A stretch of DNA of 64,000 nucleotides, from assembly GCF_018446385.1 (NCBI RefSeq), contig NC_055996.1:14123317-14187316 (forward strand), given 5' to 3'. The stretch comes from Zingiber officinale (Eukaryota > Streptophyta > Magnoliopsida > Zingiberales > Zingiberaceae). The position numbers and the translations under genes are program-made. The notes below the pieces were generated by a model. The model had not been told where the DNA came from and ran no database searches. It was given only the letters and a program-made list of their open reading frames with translations. Each line of letters opens with the position of its first letter. Positions within the stretch are counted from its first letter, which is position 1. Below are positions 44,641 to 55,989 of this stretch, piece after piece.

Positions 44641-45955
44641 AGAGTTATTTTAAGGATATGTGAAGTTTTTTGTACTTCGTAAAATGTAACACTTTATAAA
44701 GAAAATTGGATATATATGATAATATCATGATCTATTAGTATATATACGTTGTTATATTTTTGGATAAAGTCTCGATGAGTATATTGGCAGGTAAGGATTG
44801 GTCCATTCACATAGACAATCATCTCTATTTATTAAGTATAAATAAAGGTAAGATTATTACTTATGGGACAACTTATGTAGCTATGAATAGAGACATACCC
44901 ATAAATTGGGGTTACTTTGACAGTTGTGTCAAGATGAGACCATATATGTATTGATAATGATCGGAGTACATGCACTCATCATTTACTGAACCTGTAGGAG
45001 GCCAATTTCAATTCATGATTTAAATTTAGGATTAGACATTAGATATGTGTAGATCAAAATTTATACAATGTTAAATTTTAAGAAAAATATAAACTCGTTA
45101 CTGATAAAGAGAAAAATATCGTAGCATATAATTCATATCATATGTGTTATGACAACAATAAGGGTAGTAGGAGAATGGATCCCTATTTCTCTACTATGTG
45201 AGACCCTTAAGATTATAAGTTAATCTTAGTTTTACCCTAAGTGACTATTTAGCTGTCTACTTGAAGTTCTAATCAGTATATGCTATTATGGATGATTTGG
45301 TCTATGGAGCATAATTAGGAAAGCGACTGATTATGATAAATAGATTTTAGTTAAAAAGGAAGATTAAGATAGATTTACATCATTGACATTTATTCACTCA
45401 TCGACCAATTATATTTTTATTGAGTACATAAAATGTGATTGTGAATAATTGTATTGATTGAAAATATTACACATGCTCTCGACATGATAGTCATTATAAG
45501 GGATTAGATCATATTGATATAGATGATTTAATCTTGGGTAAATGCAAGATCTTGATGTCTCTTATTCATTCTAGAGAGAGGTTGTGTGCCACCAGGAGAT
45601 TGACTAAGTAAAGTGTAATAACTTTATTAATATTGATCGCTCAGCAAACGACTATGTAAGGTGTAACAACTTTCTTAGCATCAATTGCTTAGTGCGGTTA
45701 CTGTCGCACAGACTATTTTCCCTAAGTATGAATTGAATGTTATTTCATGGTCTCTATGACTAGGCCTTTATAGATTGATTTGGATGAGTGAGAGATATTA
45801 GAGATTGTGGGTAACGTATGCAATTGCAACACACATTGTCCCATGATCTTCTCCTATATATTAGCATCCAAGTAACAGAGGTGTGAGTTCATTCTTTTTG
45901 AGCAAAAAGTCTGAGATTTGATTTGTGGACTGAGCCTATTTGAAAATCGTGGAGA
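44641..45955 (+). mobile_element. 3' LTR/terminal region of copia element A
   Basis: AT-rich sequence without genes following the RNase H end. Phrases such as ATTGATAATGATCGGAGTAC and a final TCTTCTCCTATATATTAGC (a TATA-like box at 45850) fit an LTR. I could not define its ends. Confidence 0.4.
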
Positions 45956-47481
45956 CGGAAAACTAGGGATGTGGCTGCTATGTTGATTGGATGTAGACCA
46001 CACTTCGATTTGCAAGCACGAGAAACGTCAGTGCCGAGCCAGGGAAGGGGTCTCCGATGTTGGTCCTCCGACATTGAAGTCAGTCACCGACACGAAGAAG
46101 ATGGAACAATAGTAACACAAGCACAAAAAGTGAATTACGCGTACCTCCGGCGGTGTACTGACCCCCTTTATATAATGCCCTGGTGGCCGATGTGTACGCT
46201 TTTTGAGGCATGGGCACGCTCTCCCATTAGTTATGGGCATGCTCCCCAATTGGTCCTGCACATGTGGTCATGGACACGTTCTCCAATTGGTTGTAGGCAC
46301 ATCCTCCGATTTGTCCGTCGTACAATCTACATGTAGACAATGACACATGTTGGCGATGCCATCTACCAAAAGTATATCCGAATACATGTCAACATTCCCG
46401 CCGATCAACCGAGCTGGATAGCAGCTCAGCCAAGTACTCCTTTGCTTGATCGAGTATTCCTATATTCGGATGCTATTCCCTGCGATGACGAGTCTAGATA
46501 GTATGTTCACGCCCAACCGAAATAGCAATCCGGTCATCTACACGTGCTTTCGCTTGGCTCATCCCATTATTGGTCGGGCGACTCCTGCTTGGTCGACCCT
46601 TGATGTAGGGCTCTGTTCGGCTACCATTTAGTGAGCATGTTGGTCCTCTGGCGTTGACCTCCTTGACTTTGACCTATACATCGACTGCTATCTTCTTCCT
46701 TTGACCTGCACTTGGTGGGCCCCCTTTATCACTGCATCATAAGTCTTTCCCTCAAGTCTAGTCGAAGGAGGCGGCAAGTCTAAATGACTGGACAATTAGC
46801 GTATCGGGTGACCTCTTTCGATCGGACACTATCCATGGCCTGGTAATTGGTCAGAGGGTCGACCGACCATTCCTTTGTTGGGGATGTGTAGCTGTCGCTC
46901 GGATGATACCTCATAAGTTTGGTGTTGGCTTGGCCGATCAACTATACCATAATTAAATATCTGTGTCAATCGGGATGGTTGACACCAATACTTAGTGAAT
47001 TTTTCCATTTCTCTAGACTTTCTTGGTTGGGTGCCCAATGACAAGGGCTGATGTCATCTCAATTTCTAGAAGACCATGAAAATCTCTTATCATTATGGCC
47101 AAGCGCGCTGCCCATGTCTTTTAATTAAGCCTCATTAATGTCTCATTATAACCTACCGACACGTGTCTTACTTTCTGCCGCTGCATGCTCGATGTGATAG
47201 GAAGATAACCATTGGTGATGTGACAGACGCCTTTTCAAATTTTACAGCTGGATCTTCTCCTATTTTTTCCAACCCTTGATCGGACGACTCAGGGTGATCA
47301 GTTGCGAGGTTTATAAACATTACTTCACTTTGTCGTCGTCTTCATTCCCTGCGTTTTCGTCTTCAAGCGGTGTCTACTATGTTGCTTCTCCTCTTCTTCT
47401 CTGGCGACCATTCTCATAAGCTCCTTCTTCTTTTCCTTCGTCAAATCTGTTCATTACTTCTTCCCAATTTCCTCGCTTTCG
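45956..47481 (-). other. Probable 3' LTR/UTR of the Tat-type element
   Basis: Balanced GC and no credible ORF. Contains CCAGGGAAGGGGTCTCCGAT and GTTGGTCCTCCGACATTGAA, a phrase I associate with plant gypsy LTRs, then repeated GGGCACGCTCTCCCATTAG-like words at 46200-46310. Ends are unclear. Confidence 0.4.
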
Positions 47482-49660
47482 ATGGCTAGTTCCTCACAGT
47501 CTCTGATGTCCGTCCCTAGACTCTGGTATGCTTCCACCGAGTCGAGGTTTGATGGGGACGATATAGAAAAGTTGAAATCCACATACTAATTTCCTTCTTC
47601 TTATTAAGTTGCCTTTCCTTCCACTTACGACTGACAACAGGAGCCGCCGGTTGGCTTTTTGACTTTCTTTAAGGACCAGTTCAGTGTAGGCCTTCTATTT
47701 CCTATTCATCCTTTTTTCCGCCGTCTATAAATATTTTCATATTTTCCTACACCAATTAGTGTCGAACTCCTTTAGGTTGTTATGCGGGATAGCAATTCTC
47801 TTCCGTATGCACGGCCTTCCCTTGACTCCTCGGCTCTTTCATTACTTCTACTATCCTTAATTGTTCGAGCCGAGGACCTTCTTGCTCCAAGCTTGAGTGG
47901 GCTGTGTCTTTTTTGACAAAATGTCGTCCTCCAATAAGCATTAGAGGGAGCATTATTTCTTTGTTCATTTTCCTGGACGGCTCGACTTCCCGACTTCCCG
48001 ACTAGGTGGTAGATGGAAGTGATGACGGCTCCGTCACTCGGGAGATAGAGAAGATGATTGGACTATCTCCAAGCAGCGCCCAGTTTAGTCGGTCAGAAAT
48101 ATCACATCCATAAGCTGTTGTTGGAGGGTGTCCTGTATGTGTTCGGCTTGAGCCTGATCCGAACACGCTTGCCGTCCAGCCTAGGTATGCTCTTTCTTCT
48201 CCTCATCTTTGAATCTAACTGATTTTTCCTCCCTTTTTTATAGCCCGCATCATGTTGAGGGCATGCCTGGCCGGCGAGAGTAGGTTCGTGGATGCGGAGA
48301 TCAATGCAGTGGCTATGGCTGAGTTGGAGACCCGTGGCTTGCAGCCTGTCACCCCTTCTGAAGACTCGCCCGAGGAAGTGGGCGAGGTCCTGTGCTGACT
48401 AGCGAGGTAGGAGGCAGTCAGACAGTGGCTAGTGATGTAGCGGCTGCTGCAGCTGACCTTCTTCCAGAATGACCTTTGATGCTGTCGATCGCGGTTGCTT
48501 CAAAGTGGCCACTTCCGGTGAATCCCTCCAACGACGCAAGAGGTGACGTGCGGAAGTTTTCTCTTGCTCCGCCACATCTGCCCTGCAGACCCCCGCCCGA
48601 TCTGGTTCACGCTCATCTGAGCAGGATAAGACATTGATGCCTGTTCTTCTAAAGCAGGGAGGCGTAGTGATCCATACTTTTGTATTCTCCGACCAGACTC
48701 CATCGTTGTCTGGTTTACTGTCAAGAATAATCTGTGTGCCACCAGTCTCCTTCATGCTGCCACCATCCTTGCCAGCTACACAAGTATTTGTCATTCGGTC
48801 GGCTTCTTATGTCCTAGTCCACGGGGAGAGCGACCTTTGACTCGTCCAGTCCGAGTGGCTAGTGCCAAATAACGACAATCATCCATTTGCCAACTGATGA
48901 ATGGTGTAGCTTGGATGTCATCGCATCTCGCACCCTTGAGCATCATATTCGGATCCAAGGACCACTTGCACAAATATGGGCCGATGTTAGGGCCGATGCG
49001 GCGGTCATCTCTTTGAAGGAGCTCACAAACAACCATACCAGATGACTACTGAGGTAAGCCTGTCGGAGGCTTCTCAGGCATGCTTGGAGCATTTGACCGC
49101 TTAGGGGGCCTAACTAAGGGTCGATCTATAGTGAAGCTCCGAGCTGCTGGATGCAGAGAGGAGCAAGAGCGCTGATCAGGCTTCGCAACTGGTGAGACTC
49201 AATAAATAGGCTAGCTCTTTTGAGTCAAAGATCCATTCAGCTAACACCAGAAAACTCCAAGCCATTGAGGACTTGGAGATTAAGAACAAAGAGGCTCGAG
49301 CCCTGACTCAAAACCTGAAGGAGGCTGAGTCCGCACTAAGCGCCAAGTGGGAGAGTCAATCGGTAGAGCAATCTACAGTGAAGGTCCAGCTCGCCACCAA
49401 GGATACTGAGCTGAAGTCTCTAAAAGTGGAGTTGGAGGCCTCCTGATCGGCCTTACAAATTTATCAAGAGGCAGAGCCAGATCGATTTGAAGTACTCAAG
49501 CGGGATTATCTCCGCTCGGATGCCTTCAATGACCAGTTTACTGACCAAGTGCTCCGCTTCTTCAACTTTGAAATTAATGGGACTATTGATCAGCTGAAGG
49601 ACGGTAGCTATCTCCCTTCCACGCTGACAAACAATGTTATCTATGGAGAAGCTGACTGAG
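47482..49660 (+). pseudogene. Antisense ORF of the Tat-type element ('putative gypsy type transposon' family)
   Basis: Plus strand, opposite to pol. Starts MASSSQSLMSVPRLWYASTE; then PVGFLTFFKDQFSVGLLFPI resembles the start of the PF04195 family, followed (after frameshifts) by FFDKMSSSNKH and REHYFFVHFPGRLDFP, and HKLLLEGVLYVFGLS before a GT at 48185. The next exon would start after TAG at 48243 with RIMLRACLAGESRFVDAEIN, so 48185-48243 is a likely 59-bp intron. A long coiled coil follows at 49160-49660 (Lys/Glu/Leu-rich; NKEARALTQNLKEAESALSA). At least six stops or frameshifts. The protein's function is not known to me; the family is widespread as an extra ORF in Tat elements. Confidence 0.7.
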
Positions 49661-50104
49661 TCGCTCCCCGATGACGTGCTTGACTATCTCGAGTATCCTT
49701 TGCCTCCTCGGGTCACTTTTTGTATTTCTTCATATGTAATAAATTTTCTAAGTTAAAATGAATGCATCGTCGTTCGGTATTACATCTTTCAATCAGACTT
49801 TGCAAGTGCCTGTTGGCGACTTGTCGTTCGACGTCTCTTCACTTTGTTGAATCTTGAAAGTGCTTGAGTAATGTGTTGTCGTTCGGCTCAATTGGGATTG
49901 TGCACCACTTAAAGTTTTATGAAATTTGTCTAAGTATGACTCCCTGCATTCTCGATTATCGGTGTAGCTAATCCCAAAGACTTTCATATGCTCATTCCAG
50001 TATAGGTCGAACGACAATATCATGCTGAGGCATCCCTGCTTTGATCACTGTTCGACCGGTTAACTTTACTTTATGACTTTAGGAAGCCACTCGACCTTAT
50101 TCAT
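49661..50104. other. Spacer between antisense ORF and minisatellite
   Basis: Repeats of GTTCG, TTGTCGTTCGGC and CGACTT words, looking like a decayed version of the adjoining minisatellite. No gene. Confidence 0.4.
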
Positions 50105-50695
50105 CATCGACTCAAGTTTAGAGTCTTTGCTTGACAGTTATTCATCGTACACTTGAGTTTATAACCGCCGCTTGGCTATTGATGCGTAGACATGAGTTTA
50201 TAGTTACTGTTCGACTGTTGATGAAGACTAGGGTTTATAGTCACCGCTCGACTTTTGGTGAAGACTAGGGTTTGTAGTCACCGCTCAACTTTTGGTGAAG
50301 ACTAGGATTTATAGTTACTGCTTGACTGCTGGTGAAGACTAGGGTTTATAGTTGCCGCACAAATTTTTACGAAGACATGAGTTTATAGTCTCCGTTCGAC
50401 TGTTGGTGAAGACTAGGGTTTATAGTCGCCGCTCAACTTTTGACGAAGACATGAGTTTATACTCGCCGCTCGACTATTGGTAAAGACTAGGGTTTATAGT
50501 CGCTACTCGACTTTTGACAAAGACATGGGTTTAGAGTCGCCACTCGAATGTTGGTGAAGACTAGGATTTATAGTCACCACTCGACTATTGGTAAAGATTA
50601 GGTTTTATAGTCGTCGCTCGACTTTTGATGAAGACATGAGTTTATAGTTGTTGCTCGACTGTTGGTGAAGATTATGGTTTATAGTTGCTACTTCA
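50105..50695. repeat. 37-bp minisatellite behind Tat pol
   Basis: About 16 copies of a 37-bp unit: GTTTATAGTCGCCGCTCGAC, TGTTGGTGAAGACTAGG. From about 50350 on, units ending GAAGACTAGG alternate with units ending GAAGACATGA, so the array has a 74-bp higher-order period. Confidence 0.92.
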
Positions 50696-50813
50696 CTTTT
50701 AACTTGACCGAACAGAACAACAGTCTGGAATACTTGGGATTTTTATTTATTGTCTTCTTGCATCCACAAGACAAACACTTACGCAAGTACATTCAGATTT
50801 AACCACGCACCTC

Positions 50814-51137
50814 TCACCCGACCCTATATGGTTGGAGATGGTTCGCACTCCAAGGTTGCTCGAGCTTTTGTCCATCCTCGTCCTATAGGTAGTAGGCTCC
50901 CGAGCGGAGCTTCTGAATGACTTCAAAAGGTCCTCTCCATGGAGCCTCTAATTTGGTGACGTCGTTGACCGACTTTACTCTTTTCCAAACCAAGTTGCCA
51001 ACATGGAATGATCTTGGGATCACCCTCCGGTTGTAGTTCTGCTTCATGTGTTGTTTGTATGCCATCAGCCAGATGGTGGCCTTGTCTTACGCTTCGTCCT
51101 CAAGGTCGAGCTCCATGAACCTTCACTCGACGTTTCC
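50814..51137 (-). pseudogene. C-terminal end of Tat integrase
   Basis: Minus strand: RRLMELDLEDEA, then KQHMKQNYNRRVIPRSFHVG, NLVWKRVKSV, APWRGPFEVIQKLRSGAYYL, then a TAG, and EQPWSANHLQPYRVG before TGA at 50814. This is the chromatin-side C-terminal part of a gypsy integrase with the GPF signature. It is continuous with 61915-62700 once the nested insertion is removed. Confidence 0.85.
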
Positions 51138-52614
51138 TGTTGGAACTGAATTCGAAATTCGATGATCGTGTTTCTACACTCCTATGCATAGCAGAAATTT
51201 AAAATTTTATTTATGATTTAACTATTAAATCAAAGGAGTGTTCGTATGATTTTAAAACAAATATAAGCATGATCTTTATCTAAGCATGCATTACAATCTA
51301 ACCGTATAAGTAAGATCCTAAAAGCATAATGAAGATAAACTATCATGTGATTGATCCATTATCTCTTCTATCTTTGTCTATTGGATTTTTAGAACTTTTT
51401 TAGAAACCAATAACACGAGTCCATTGTAATCATATCAACGATCCAATATTGTTGATGCGACAAACATACTTGCTCGCTATTACAATAATATAATTCTAAT
51501 TTATAAACTTTGTGTGGAACTCTTCCACTCTTCTTATTTTCATTGATTGGAAATCACTCTAACATTTGATCATATCAAACTTTATTTGTCAATTCACTAT
51601 TTGATCATATCAAACTTTATTCGCCAAATTCAACTACTTGAATTTAGCTTTCTCAACGGGAAATATGAAACCAATACTTGTGTGACCCTTAATGGTTCAG
51701 GGATACAACTAGCTATGGGTTCACAATAATTTGTGATTCAGGACTATACTTGTCCTTTATTCGGACATACCCTTAATAGCCTCATTCTTTGATTAACTCT
51801 TTAATTATAAGATGCTAGAATTAATTCTGATTAACAACCAATGATCATGGTAAGAGCGTCTAGCAGTACTGCCCCATGATTCCCTAGGTATCACTAAATA
51901 GTACTTGCAAGAACCAGTCGATTATGGTAAACGTACAGTCTGGTCCCTTCATCTCATATATCCTAATCGAATCTACAACCATTGGTACATCGAGGATTGT
52001 ATATTGATTCGATAATCATGTGATATATCTTATAGTGATATCACATGTGTAATTAGGAAACTCCTTTTCTAAAGTACATCTTACAGCTTTGATCAGAGAC
52101 TTTGTACACTATAAAATAATATATTACATAGGATATCCATACATGTGGGTGTGTGGTGAATCCCTGACTACAATACACTGACTCCTATATGTTTCGTTAC
52201 TACACCCAATCTCACTACCTGGTGACCCTAATAGAGTCGGTAAATGAGTCAAAGTGCAGTCCCAGCATAAGGACCACTAGTGTACAACCACAACCAAAGA
52301 CTTATCCACTCGATAAATGATAACCACTTGAAAAGTCTGTGTGAGGGATGTTTGATGAACTCATCATATGATCACTCATCTGTATGTTTGAACATCTCTA
52401 TGTCGTTACTAATAAAATATGGTACACTATATCACAGATGCTAGTCTCTAGCTCAAGCAGCCTTTTATCCTTGTTTATTAGGTGACCCAATCGACTAGGA
52501 ACAAATTTAGAATATACAGTAAATATTGATATATTTTATGATGACCATCATATGTACCACCACATCTCACTATAGTATATTCAAGGACTTTATCTATGCA
52601 TATAGAATGAGTAT

Positions 52615-54458
52615 TGTTAGCTAGAGCCCTAGAGTCAATCATTTGATGATTGTATTTTTGGACTTATTGTATCATATTCTATATAAATAAAGGCATTTGG
52701 ATTTTGGTTATTATACTTACTTGTATTGGTGCCAAATAAATTAAGTATAGTAATGTCCTTGAGTAGATGGTTCTCACCTATATCAATCGGTTAGTTGAAC
52801 CGATAGTGAGATGATATAGGGAACACTACTCTTAATCATTCCTAGTCGAGTATTAACATTCAGGGACAATGTTAATGCAATAAGACTAGCATGTAGGTCA
52901 ACTTGATGACTTGATCTCACAAGTCATGGATATAGAGATATCAAGTTGACACATGGGTATACATTAGAGAATGTATACTGAATGACCCGCCATGAGAAAA
53001 TATCATGGATCGTTATATGAGTGTCATATACTTTCTCATGTGGCTATTAGTATGACTACTAGTCCTTAGACCTGAAGTCACCATAGATCCCTACATAAGG
53101 AGTTATATACTTTGGTTTCGTCAAACGTCACCCGTAACTGGGTGGACTATAAAGGCGATTACTGGGTATATATCAAATTATGCAGAGGGATGTGAGTGAT
53201 GTAGATGGGATCTATCCCTCCTATATGACGGGAGAGACATCGGTATTCTTGATAGAGTGAGACCACGAAATGCATGGTCATGCCCAAATGAGTCAATATA
53301 GGATATTGAGCTCATTTGATTTAGTGAGTCTACTTGGAGTTCAAGATTTAAATTGGTCAGAGGATGACACGGTCTATGCCTCACATTGATCAATCTAGAT
53401 GTCTAGGATAGAAGGACACATGTCATATTTTGTGAGGAGTCACAATTAGTAGTCACAAGGTGATGTCGGATCTCGACATTCTTGTAACTTGGGTAGTAAT
53501 GATGTGTTGCTAGATACCGCTCATTACTTATGCTCCTAAATGGGTTTAGGGCATTGCCAACGTTACAAGAACCTATAGGGTCACACACTAAGGACAATTA
53601 GATGGAGATTAGGTTCATATGATGAACCAAGAGGATTAGATTCATTTGATGAATCAAATTGGATTAAGAGTAATCCTAATTGGGCTAACTTGAGTTGGAC
53701 TCAAGTTGATTCATGTGTTCAATGAGTCTAATTTAGATTATGACTCATTGAATCAATTTAATTTAATGAATTAGATTCATTATATATTAAATTGGCTTGA
53801 ATCAAATGGTTAGATTAGATCAACCATGGAAGAGATTTGGTCAAGTTTGACTTGACTTGAGAGGAAGATTAAAAGTCTAGTTTGACTTGACTTTATGCCA
53901 CCTCATTGGTGAGTTGGCATTGATGTGGACTAATGATGTTACTCCACATCATCATGGTTGCCACCTCATGAGAGTTACTAGTGAGTGCCACCTCATGGAG
54001 GTTACATTCTCTCCTTGATGACAACTTAATGCATTAATGAGGGGAGTTACACATGAGAAAGGTGGTCGGCCACATATTGAATGGGGTGTGAATTGATTTT
54101 CATTATTCATTCAAGTGTGGAATTTTGCATCTTCTTCCTCTCAAGCTCTCCCTCTCCTCCTTCCTTGGCCGAACCACATAGGTGCTAGCACACCTTGGTT
54201 TTTGGTCACCTCCACCTAGTGTGTTCGTGTGGATACGTGTAGAGAGTTGTCTACATTGACAACTTCGAGATCCGGTGTAACGAGGACGAGCGGGATACGC
54301 AAAATGGCACGCAACAAGGGTAAAGATCTTCATCATGTAGATCTAGAAGTTTTGTAACTCGTACTCGTATGTTTTCGAATTTTTCTTCGCACGAGATCCG
54401 TTGGCTAGGGTGATTCGGGGTTTCCGCAAGCGGTTTTCGCGGCCTGAAAAATCCAACA
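52615..54458 (+). repeat. 5' LTR of copia element B
   Basis: 1844 bp, TGTTAGCTAG...AATCCAACA. CTATATAAATAAAGG near 52678 and GGACTATAAAGGCG near 53144 are possible TATA boxes. Confidence 0.92.
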
Positions 54459-54471
54459 GTTGTATCAGAGC
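54459..54471 (+). promoter_or_regulatory. Primer binding site of copia element B
   Basis: GTTGTATCAGAGC directly after the LTR; one change (G to T) from the usual TGGTATCAGAGC. Confidence 0.8.
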
Positions 54472-55989
54472 CACGTGCGAAGCTTGTACGAGTTTAATTT
54501 GATTTTTATGAAAAATTAAAGCTTCTGTACATTTATGTAAATTTATGGTTTTTATAGTTTTAAGAGTAATTTTTCTCGTAGAAGCGAAGCACAAGTGTTT
54601 ATACACTTGTAGGCTTCGACTACCGAGAAGTTTTTCCCGAAACGGCTTCGTTTCGACCCAAATCTTTTTGGGACAGCGGGATAAGGTGCTCTTGGATCGC
54701 TTAGGAGCAACTCGCGATGGTTAGATCACGGGTAGGGGTACTGCCCCTAACCCCGCAAGGGGATTTGCTCCGCGATTGCGCCCGAAATCGCTAATCGGGA
54801 CCGCCGGGAAATATTTACTCATAAAATCTGTAAAATTATGAAAAAATTACAGAAATATATAATTTTGAATTATATATTAATTTTGTGATTGTCATGGCCC
54901 AAACGACCCAAATTAGATTTGGAAATGTGTTGTAATTCATAATACGGCCTGCGCGCCGTCATTTGTGTTTGGGTGTGCTGTATATCATTCGCGACCTGCG
55001 CGTCGTGCCTCTCTTTTATATATTCTTGTTGTAAATTAGATTTAGACTCGAATGTAACTCGAGTTTCAAAAATTGTAATGTACAAAATTGGAGCGGTGGA
55101 AGGTCCACTCGAGACGGAGTTACGAGGAGGGCGCGAGCAACACAAGGTGGTTAAAAGGAAAGCACTTAAGAAGCTGTTGACCCTAGGTTGACCATCCGAT
55201 CTTCTCATTGGCTTGAGAAAATCGTAGTAGGGCCATGACTAAATCACAAAAATTGTTTAATTAATTGATTTTGTGTATGTGATGCATAATTTAGTAATTA
55301 ATTAGTGCCTTACGATTAGATTAGATCTAAATCGTGCACAAGATGCACCCTTACGATTAGATTAGATCTACATCGTGTACAAGATGCACTCTATCGAATA
55401 GATTAGATCTATCGTGTATTTGATACACATCGACGTTTAGATTAGATCTAAATTACGTCAACTCTAATGCCTACCATGCCGTGATACCTACCACTACCTC
55501 GATCGCATGCTGTTGTTGAATCTGCCAAAGCAGAGCAACACATACTATCTTGGTAGGGTACGGAGGGACAATCTTGGTCCCGCCTATCAACGCATGGGTG
55601 AATACAAACTCAATTAGATTGAGTATTCCTAGTTTACTCGGTTGGATCGAGTACAACTATAGGCATTCTTCCAACGGTTGGAAAGTTAGGTCAAAATCAC
55701 ATATATATTAACTCTCGGGCGTATTAGCCAAAGCTAACTCGAGTTTTAATATAAATACGGATTTTATCCTATAAACAAGAGTTGCATAGAGATGTAATTG
55801 GTAATCATTACCTACTGATCATACTAAGTCTTGGGCGTATTAGCCAAAGCTAACTCAAGGGTTAGTATGATGTGGATCTTGTCCCACATGAATTATAGAA
55901 ATCAGTGGGAGCATCATTTAGTTAAAGGCATAATTAAATGATTTAGAATATGATATTTATTTCTACTTTTATTTCTGTTATAGATTACC
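54472..55989 (+). other. Leader of copia element B with internal repeats
   Basis: 1.5 kb before gag. At 55311-55458 four units of about 41 bp share GATTAGATTAGATCTA and then ATCGTG-ACAAGATGCAC; each has an ATTAGATCTAAAT-like palindrome. At about 55718-55742 and 55829-55853 the 20-base word GGGCGTATTAGCCAAAGCTA is repeated. No long ORF. Such leaders often act in packaging and translation; that is inference here. Confidence 0.6.

Noticed and set aside
45971-46336. 121-codon plus-strand ORF
   Set aside because: Lies in probable LTR/UTR of the Tat-type element; no domain, composition like its non-coding surroundings.
47482-49660. A DNA-transposon transposase
   Set aside because: The family name mentions 'transposon', but no DDE signature or terminal repeats are visible and the place fits the antisense ORF of Tat elements.
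50105-50695. CRISPR-like or coding tandem repeat
   Set aside because: Head-to-tail 37-bp minisatellite without unique spacers; no open frame through it.
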